The notes beneath the pieces were generated by a model. It worked only from the letters and a program-made list of their open reading frames with translations, did no database searches and had not been told where the DNA came from. 64,000 bases of DNA. Origin: Pseudomonas morbosilactucae (GTDB taxonomy: Bacteria; Pseudomonadota; Gammaproteobacteria; Pseudomonadales; Pseudomonadaceae). The translations under genes and the position numbers were made by a program. The stretch spans positions 1 through 64,000 of the forward strand of contig NZ_JALQCW010000092.1 in the NCBI RefSeq assembly GCF_023241715.1. The letters run 5' to 3'. Of the stretch, positions 59,959-64,000 are shown in pieces (position 1 is the first letter of the stretch; each line of letters opens with the position of its first letter).

Positions 59959-60399
59959 TCAAGCACTCACCCCCGCATCCGCCCACAAACCCTGGGCCTC
60001 GATGGCGCTGATCGCGCATTGCTCGTCAATGTCCGAGGTGTCGCCACTAATACCGATCGCCCCAATGACCGCCCCGGCCTGATCGCGGATCAATACGCCC
60101 CCCGGCGCCGGCACCACACTGCCCTGCCCGAGGCTGTTGAGCGCGGCGATAAACGCCGGCCGCTGCTGAGCATCCAGCGCCAGCAAACGCGAGCCCTTGC
60201 CCAGGGCAATCGCGCCCCAGGCCTTGCCTACCGCAATCTGCGGCCGCAGCAAACTGGCCCCGTCTTCTCGTTGCAACGCCACCAGATGCCCACCGGCATC
60301 CAGCACCGCGATAGTCAGTGGCGCCGCAGCGATCTTGCGCCCGGCGACGATGGCCTGAGTGGCCAGGTTGACTGCGACTTTCAAGGTTAAAGCGCTCAT
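59959..60399 (-). CDS. GlcG/HbpS family heme-binding-like protein
   Basis: A 146-residue protein of the DUF336/GlcG/HbpS family: ALTLKVAVNLATQAIVAG, APLTIAVLDAGGHLVALQRED, and the conserved PGGVLIRDQAGAVIGAIGISGD. HbpS binds heme in Streptomyces; GlcG lies in the E. coli glycolate locus, consistent with the divergent gcl operon here. The exact function is unsettled. Start at MSALTLKVA. Confidence 0.88.
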   Translation of the reverse strand: MSALTLKVAVNLATQAIVAGRKIAAAPLTIAVLDAGGHLVALQREDGASLLRPQIAVGKAWGAIALGKGSRLLALDAQQRPAFIAALNSLGQGSVVPAPGGVLIRDQAGAVIGAIGISGDTSDIDEQCAISAIEAQGLWADAGVSA

Positions 60400-60491
60400 G
60401 GGTGCCGTCCTTATCTTGTTATTGAGAACGTCTGCGGAAGCTTCTTGATAAGAAGTCCAATGGCACAAATAGAACACAATGAATTATTATT

Positions 60492-60501
60492 TTGTATACA
60501 A
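60492..60501. promoter_or_regulatory. TTGTATACAA palindrome, copy 1 (candidate GntR-type operator)
   Basis: A perfect 10-bp palindrome 93 bases upstream of the GlcG-like gene. The TGTATACA core is typical of GntR/FadR-subfamily operators. Identical to the copy in front of gcl. Confidence 0.55.
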
Positions 60502-60630
60502 TATTTTTGACAAATCCTGTCATCCGACGAAAAACCCCCTGCATATGGGCCTTCCGTCGAAAGCATCAGCGGCTTGAGAAAATGGATTGACCTGCGCAGC
60601 CAGCCGTGAATACACTTTGCGCAAAGCCAC

Positions 60631-60640
60631 TTGTATACAA
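60631..60640. promoter_or_regulatory. TTGTATACAA palindrome, copy 2 (candidate GntR-type operator)
   Basis: The same 10-bp palindrome, ending 25 bases before the gcl ATG, where a repressor would block transcription. Spacing between copies is 139 bases. Confidence 0.55.
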
Positions 60641-60665
60641 TTACAAAACCTAAGAGGCACAAACC

Positions 60666-62441
60666 ATGAGCAAAATGAGAGCAATCGAAGCCGCCGTTCT
60701 GGTGATGCGCCGCGAAGGGGTCGATACCGCTTTTGGCATCCCGGGTGCCGCCATCAACCCACTGTATTCGGCACTGCAGAAAGTCGGAGGCATCGATCAC
60801 GTCCTCGCTCGCCACGTTGAAGGCGCCTCGCACATGGCCGAGGGCTACACCCGCACCAAGGCCGGCAACATCGGCGTATGCATCGGCACCTCCGGCCCCG
60901 CCGGCACCGACATGGTCACCGGGCTGTACAGTGCCTCGGCCGACTCGATTCCCATCCTTTGCATCACCGGCCAGGCCCCTCGCGCCCGGCTGCACAAGGA
61001 AGACTTCCAGGCCGTGGACATCACCAGCATCGTCAAGCCGGTGACCAAATGGGCGACCACCGTCCTCGAGCCGGGCCAAGTGCCCTACGCCTTCCAGAAA
61101 GCCTTTTATGAGATGCGCTCCGGCCGCCCAGGCCCGGTGCTGATCGACCTGCCGTTCGATGTGCAAATGGCGGAAATCGAATTCGACATCGACGCCTACC
61201 AGCCCCTGCCCCTGGCCAAACCTTCGGCCACTCGGATCCAGGCAGAAAAAGCCCTGGCCCTGCTGGACCAGGCCGAGCGTCCCTTGCTGGTGGCCGGTGG
61301 CGGCATCATCAACGCCGATGCCAGCGAGCTGCTGGTGGAGTTCGCCGAACTGACCGGCATCCCGGTCATCCCGACGCTCATGGGCTGGGGCACCATTCCG
61401 GACGATCACCCACAAATGGTGGGCATGGTCGGCCTGCAAACCTCCCATCGCTACGGCAACGCCACCCTGCTCAAGTCCGACGTGGTCCTGGGCATCGGCA
61501 ACCGCTGGGCCAACCGCCACACCGGCTCGGTAGAGGTTTACACCGAAGGCCGAAAATTCATTCACATCGATATCGAGCCGACCCAGATTGGCCGCGTCTT
61601 CACCCCGGACCTGGGCATCGTCTCCGACGCAGGCTCGGCCCTGACCGTGCTCCTGGAAGTGGCTCGTGAATGGCAAACCGCCGGCAAGCTGAAAAACCGC
61701 AGTGCCTGGCTGCAGGATTGCCAGCAGCGCAAGGCCAGCCTGCACCGCAAGACCCACTTCGACAACGTGCCGGTCAAGCCACAGCGGGTCTACGAAGAGA
61801 TGAACCAGGTGTTCGGCAAAGACACCTGCTACGTCAGCACCATCGGCCTGTCGCAAATCGCCGGGGCGCAGTTCCTCCACGTCTACAAGCCGCGTCACTG
61901 GATCAACTGCGGCCAGGCCGGCCCGTTGGGCTGGACCATTCCAGCAGCCTTGGGCGTGGTCAAGGCCGACCCGAGTCGCAAGGTGGTGGCGCTGTCCGGC
62001 GATTACGACTTCCAGTTCATGATCGAAGAGCTGGCTGTCGGCGCGCAGTTCAAGCTTCCGTACATCCACGTCGTGGTGAACAACTCCTACCTAGGGCTGA
62101 TTCGCCAGGCCCAGCGCGGTTTCGACATGGACTACTGCGTGCAGCTGTCTTTCGACAACCTCAATGCCCCGGAACTCAACGGTTATGGCGTCGACCACGT
62201 CGCGGTCGCCGAAGGCCTGGGTTGTAAGGCCCTGCGGGTGTTCGAACCGAGCGAAATCCAGCCGGCCCTGCGCAAGGCCCAGGAAATGCTCCAGACCTTC
62301 AAGGTGCCGGTGGTGGTGGAGATCATCCTCGAGCGCGTCACCAACATCTCCATGGGCACCGAGATCAACGCCGTCAACGAGTTCGAAGACCTGGCGTTGG
62401 TGGGCAATGACGCCCCGACTGCGATCTCCCTGCTGGACTGA
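60666..62441 (+). CDS. gcl: Glyoxylate carboligase
   Basis: A 591-residue ThDP enzyme joining two glyoxylates into tartronate semialdehyde and CO2. The N-terminus has GIPGAAINPLYSAL and RHVEGASHMAEGYTR, where Val replaces the Glu found in nearly all other ThDP enzymes, a known Gcl trait. The ThDP-Mg motif is GDYDFQFMIEELAV. First gene of gcl-hyi-glxR, which channels glyoxylate from purine or glycolate breakdown into glycerate. Confidence 0.97.
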   Translation: MSKMRAIEAAVLVMRREGVDTAFGIPGAAINPLYSALQKVGGIDHVLARHVEGASHMAEGYTRTKAGNIGVCIGTSGPAGTDMVTGLYSASADSIPILCITGQAPRARLHKEDFQAVDITSIVKPVTKWATTVLEPGQVPYAFQKAFYEMRSGRPGPVLIDLPFDVQMAEIEFDIDAYQPLPLAKPSATRIQAEKALALLDQAERPLLVAGGGIINADASELLVEFAELTGIPVIPTLMGWGTIPDDHPQMVGMVGLQTSHRYGNATLLKSDVVLGIGNRWANRHTGSVEVYTEGRKFIHIDIEPTQIGRVFTPDLGIVSDAGSALTVLLEVAREWQTAGKLKNRSAWLQDCQQRKASLHRKTHFDNVPVKPQRVYEEMNQVFGKDTCYVSTIGLSQIAGAQFLHVYKPRHWINCGQAGPLGWTIPAALGVVKADPSRKVVALSGDYDFQFMIEELAVGAQFKLPYIHVVVNNSYLGLIRQAQRGFDMDYCVQLSFDNLNAPELNGYGVDHVAVAEGLGCKALRVFEPSEIQPALRKAQEMLQTFKVPVVVEIILERVTNISMGTEINAVNEFEDLALVGNDAPTAISLLD

Positions 62442-62503
62442 CCATTCGCCATTGATCGTTCCCGGGGCACGCCGGGAACGACGCTGTTAACAGGAGCCCC
62501 CCC

Positions 62504-63286
62504 ATGCCGCGTTTTGCCGCCAACCTGTCCATGCTGTTCACCGAACAGGACTTCCTGGCCCGCTTCGAAGCTGCCGCCAACGCCGGCTTCAGCGGTGTCG
62601 AATACCTGTTCCCCTACGAATTCAACTCCGCCGAGATCAAGGCCCAACTGGATGCCCATGGCCTGACCCAGGTGCTGTTCAACCTGCCGGCCGGCGACTG
62701 GGCCAAGGGTGAGCGCGGAATCGCTTGCCTGCCGGACCGGGTCGAGGAGTTCCGTGGCGGGGTCGACCTGGCCATCGCCTATGCCAAGGTCCTGGGCAAC
62801 ACCCAGATCAACTGCCTGGCCGGGATCCGCCCACAGGGCATCGACGATGCGACCCTGGAAAAGACCTTCGTCGCCAACCTCAAGTACGCCGCCGACAAGC
62901 TGCAGGCCGTCGGCATCAAGCTGGTGATGGAAGCCATCAACACCCGCGACATTCCCGGCTTCTACCTGAACAACACCGCCCAGGCCCTGTCGATCCGTGA
63001 ACAGGTGGGCAGCCCCAACCTGTTCCTGCAGTACGACATCTACCACATGCAAATCATGGAGGGTGACCTGGCCCGGACCATGGCCAATCACCTGGGCGAA
63101 ATCAACCATATCCAGCTGGCGGACAACCCCGGGCGCAACGAGCCGGGCACCGGTGAAATCAACTACCGCTTCCTGTTCGAACACTTGGACAAGATCAATT
63201 ACCAGGGCTGGGTCGGCTGTGAGTACAAGCCGTTGACCACCACTGAAGCAGGCCTCGGCTGGCTGAAAACCCATAACGCAATCTGA
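62504..63286 (+). CDS. hyi: Hydroxypyruvate isomerase
   Basis: A 260-residue TIM-barrel enzyme interconverting hydroxypyruvate and tartronate semialdehyde. It starts MPRFAANLSMLFTEQDFLAR and has the metal/active-site segments KLVMEAINTRDIPGF, LQYDIYHMQIMEGD and GCEYKPLTTTEAGL (two catalytic Glu). Lies 62 bases after gcl with CAGGAG before its ATG. Confidence 0.96.
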   Translation: MPRFAANLSMLFTEQDFLARFEAAANAGFSGVEYLFPYEFNSAEIKAQLDAHGLTQVLFNLPAGDWAKGERGIACLPDRVEEFRGGVDLAIAYAKVLGNTQINCLAGIRPQGIDDATLEKTFVANLKYAADKLQAVGIKLVMEAINTRDIPGFYLNNTAQALSIREQVGSPNLFLQYDIYHMQIMEGDLARTMANHLGEINHIQLADNPGRNEPGTGEINYRFLFEHLDKINYQGWVGCEYKPLTTTEAGLGWLKTHNAI

Positions 63287-63295
63287 CTCCCACCT

Positions 63296-63381
63296 GGTAG
63301 GAGCCGTATCGCCGGCGAAGAGGCACTTAAGCCCTGCACGGCCATCAAGACCGCTATCGCTGGCAAGCCAGCTCCTACAAG
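63296..63381. repeat. Inverted REP pair between hyi and glxR
   Basis: GTAGGAGCCGTATCGCCGGC and ATCGCTGGCAAGCCAGCTCC lie in opposite orientation around a 30-base spacer. It is inside the operon, where a hairpin could affect mRNA stability or distal expression. Confidence 0.8.
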
Positions 63382-63407
63382 GTCCGCCTGACTAGAGGAT
63401 TTTTATC

Positions 63408-64000
63408 ATGGCTAAAATCGGATTTATCGGCACCGGCATCATGGGCCTGCCCATGGCGCAGAACCTGCAAAAAGCCGGGCACAGCCTGTTCCTGTCCGAG
63501 CATTACGGCACCGCACCGGCCGAACTGATCGCCGCCGGCGCCGTGGCCTTGGCCAACCCGAAGGAAGTGGCCCAGGAAGCCGAATTCGTCATCATCATGG
63601 TTCCCGACACCCCCCAGGTGGAAGACGTTTTGTTGCGTGCCGACGGCGTAGCTGCCGGGATCGGCAAGGGCAAGATTGTCATCGACATGAGTTCGATTTC
63701 CCCAACGGCGACCAAGGCGTTTGCCGCTCAGATCAACGAAAAAGGCGCGCAATACCTGGACGCTCCGGTATCCGGCGGTGAGGTCGGGGCCAAGGCCGCG
63801 ACCTTGAGCATCATGGTCGGCGGCGACAGCCAAGCCTTCGAACGCGCCCTGCCGTTGTTCCAGAGCATGGGCAAGAACATCACCCTGGTCGGTGGCAACG
63901 GTGACGGCCAGACCGCCAAGGTGGCCAACCAGATCATCGTCGCCCTGAACATCCAGGCCGTGGCCGAAGCACTGCTGTTCGCCGCCAAGAACGGTGCCGA
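63408..64000 (+). CDS. glxR: 2-hydroxy-3-oxopropionate (tartronate semialdehyde) reductase, partial
   Basis: The first 197 codons are present; the gene runs off the window. It reduces tartronate semialdehyde to glycerate. Seen are the N-terminal NADH site IGFIGTGIMGLPMAQNL, the VIIMVPDTPQVEDVL segment, the signature LDAPVSGGEVGAKAATLSIM, and the catalytic Lys within GQTAKVANQIIVALN, all typical of the beta-hydroxyacid dehydrogenase family. Third gene of the glyoxylate operon. Confidence 0.95.
   Translation, partial: MAKIGFIGTGIMGLPMAQNLQKAGHSLFLSEHYGTAPAELIAAGAVALANPKEVAQEAEFVIIMVPDTPQVEDVLLRADGVAAGIGKGKIVIDMSSISPTATKAFAAQINEKGAQYLDAPVSGGEVGAKAATLSIMVGGDSQAFERALPLFQSMGKNITLVGGNGDGQTAKVANQIIVALNIQAVAEALLFAAKNGA

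Larger units (their letters stand above)
60400..60665. other. Divergent control region of the GlcG-like gene and gcl
   Basis: A 266-base region with low GC content. It holds two copies of TTGTATACAA (60492-60501 and 60631-60640) and a perfect palindrome CTTTGCGCAAAG (60615-60626). The second TTGTATACAA is 25 bases before the gcl ATG. Confidence 0.75.

Noticed and set aside
60411..62069. A 552-codon open frame antisense to gcl
   Set aside because: It lies opposite the strongly conserved gcl and has no family resemblance.

Overview
The window is a 64 kb piece of a high-GC Pseudomonas chromosome, most like the P. fluorescens group. This rests on the gene order, on Pseudomonas-type REP elements (cores resembling GTAGGAGCCGGCTTGCCGGCGA) in many intergenic gaps, and on gene families typical of the genus. 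From memory, the block from about 11.5 to 50 kb follows P. aeruginosa PAO1 from about PA1622 back to PA1580 (acyl-CoA ligase/thioesterase/hydrolases, gpsA, a PA1611-like hybrid kinase, fabAB, a chemoreceptor, htpG, a BraB-type carrier, sucDC-lpd-sucBA, sdhBADC, gltA). The actP/DUF485/betX block recalls PA3234-PA3236, and gcl-hyi-glxR recalls PA1502-PA1500. I see no prophage, insertion sequence, integron or CRISPR array, so this is mostly core genome.

Layout. 0-0.3 kb: tRNA-Gly and tRNA-Glu on the minus strand with a strong promoter. 0.5-11.5 kb: a membrane-anchored unknown protein, a chemoreceptor, an SDR and a CurA-like reductase either side of a PsrA-like palindrome, pyrF, a two-component system followed by a six-EF-hand protein, an AI-2E-family permease, a DUF4892 protein and a GST remnant. 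11.8-17.7 kb: two minus-strand gene runs, one for acyl-CoA/ester metabolism and one of gpsA-DUF4389-sixA. 17.8-22.8 kb: a TonB-dependent receptor, a periplasmic binding-like protein and a hybrid sensor kinase in one tight operon. 23-24.8 kb: fabAB. 24.9-37 kb: a second chemoreceptor, secreted and stress proteins, htpG behind a sigma-32-type promoter, tandem thioesterases, small lipoproteins and a branched-chain amino acid carrier. 37-50.2 kb: the TCA-cycle locus, with gltA divergent from sdhCDAB-sucAB-lpd-sucCD. 50.5-53.5 kb: acetate permease with its DUF485 partner, and a betaine-binding protein. 53.9-59.2 kb: beta-glucan synthase, a serine hydrolase coupled to mlaA, and a DUF808 protein. 59.3-64 kb: a TetR regulator, a GlcG/HbpS-like protein and the glyoxylate pathway gcl-hyi-glxR, cut by the window end.

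Two themes deserve attention. First, the receptor/binding-protein/kinase operon has the architecture of a trans-envelope sensing system. Second, three protein genes each carry one apparent G/C deletion (near 22,534, 55,614 and 57,006), and both tRNA genes differ from the canonical sequences by single-base indels in short runs. Assembly error is the simplest explanation; real gene decay is the alternative. All functional assignments come from reading the translated sequences and from knowledge of the families; no database search was run.
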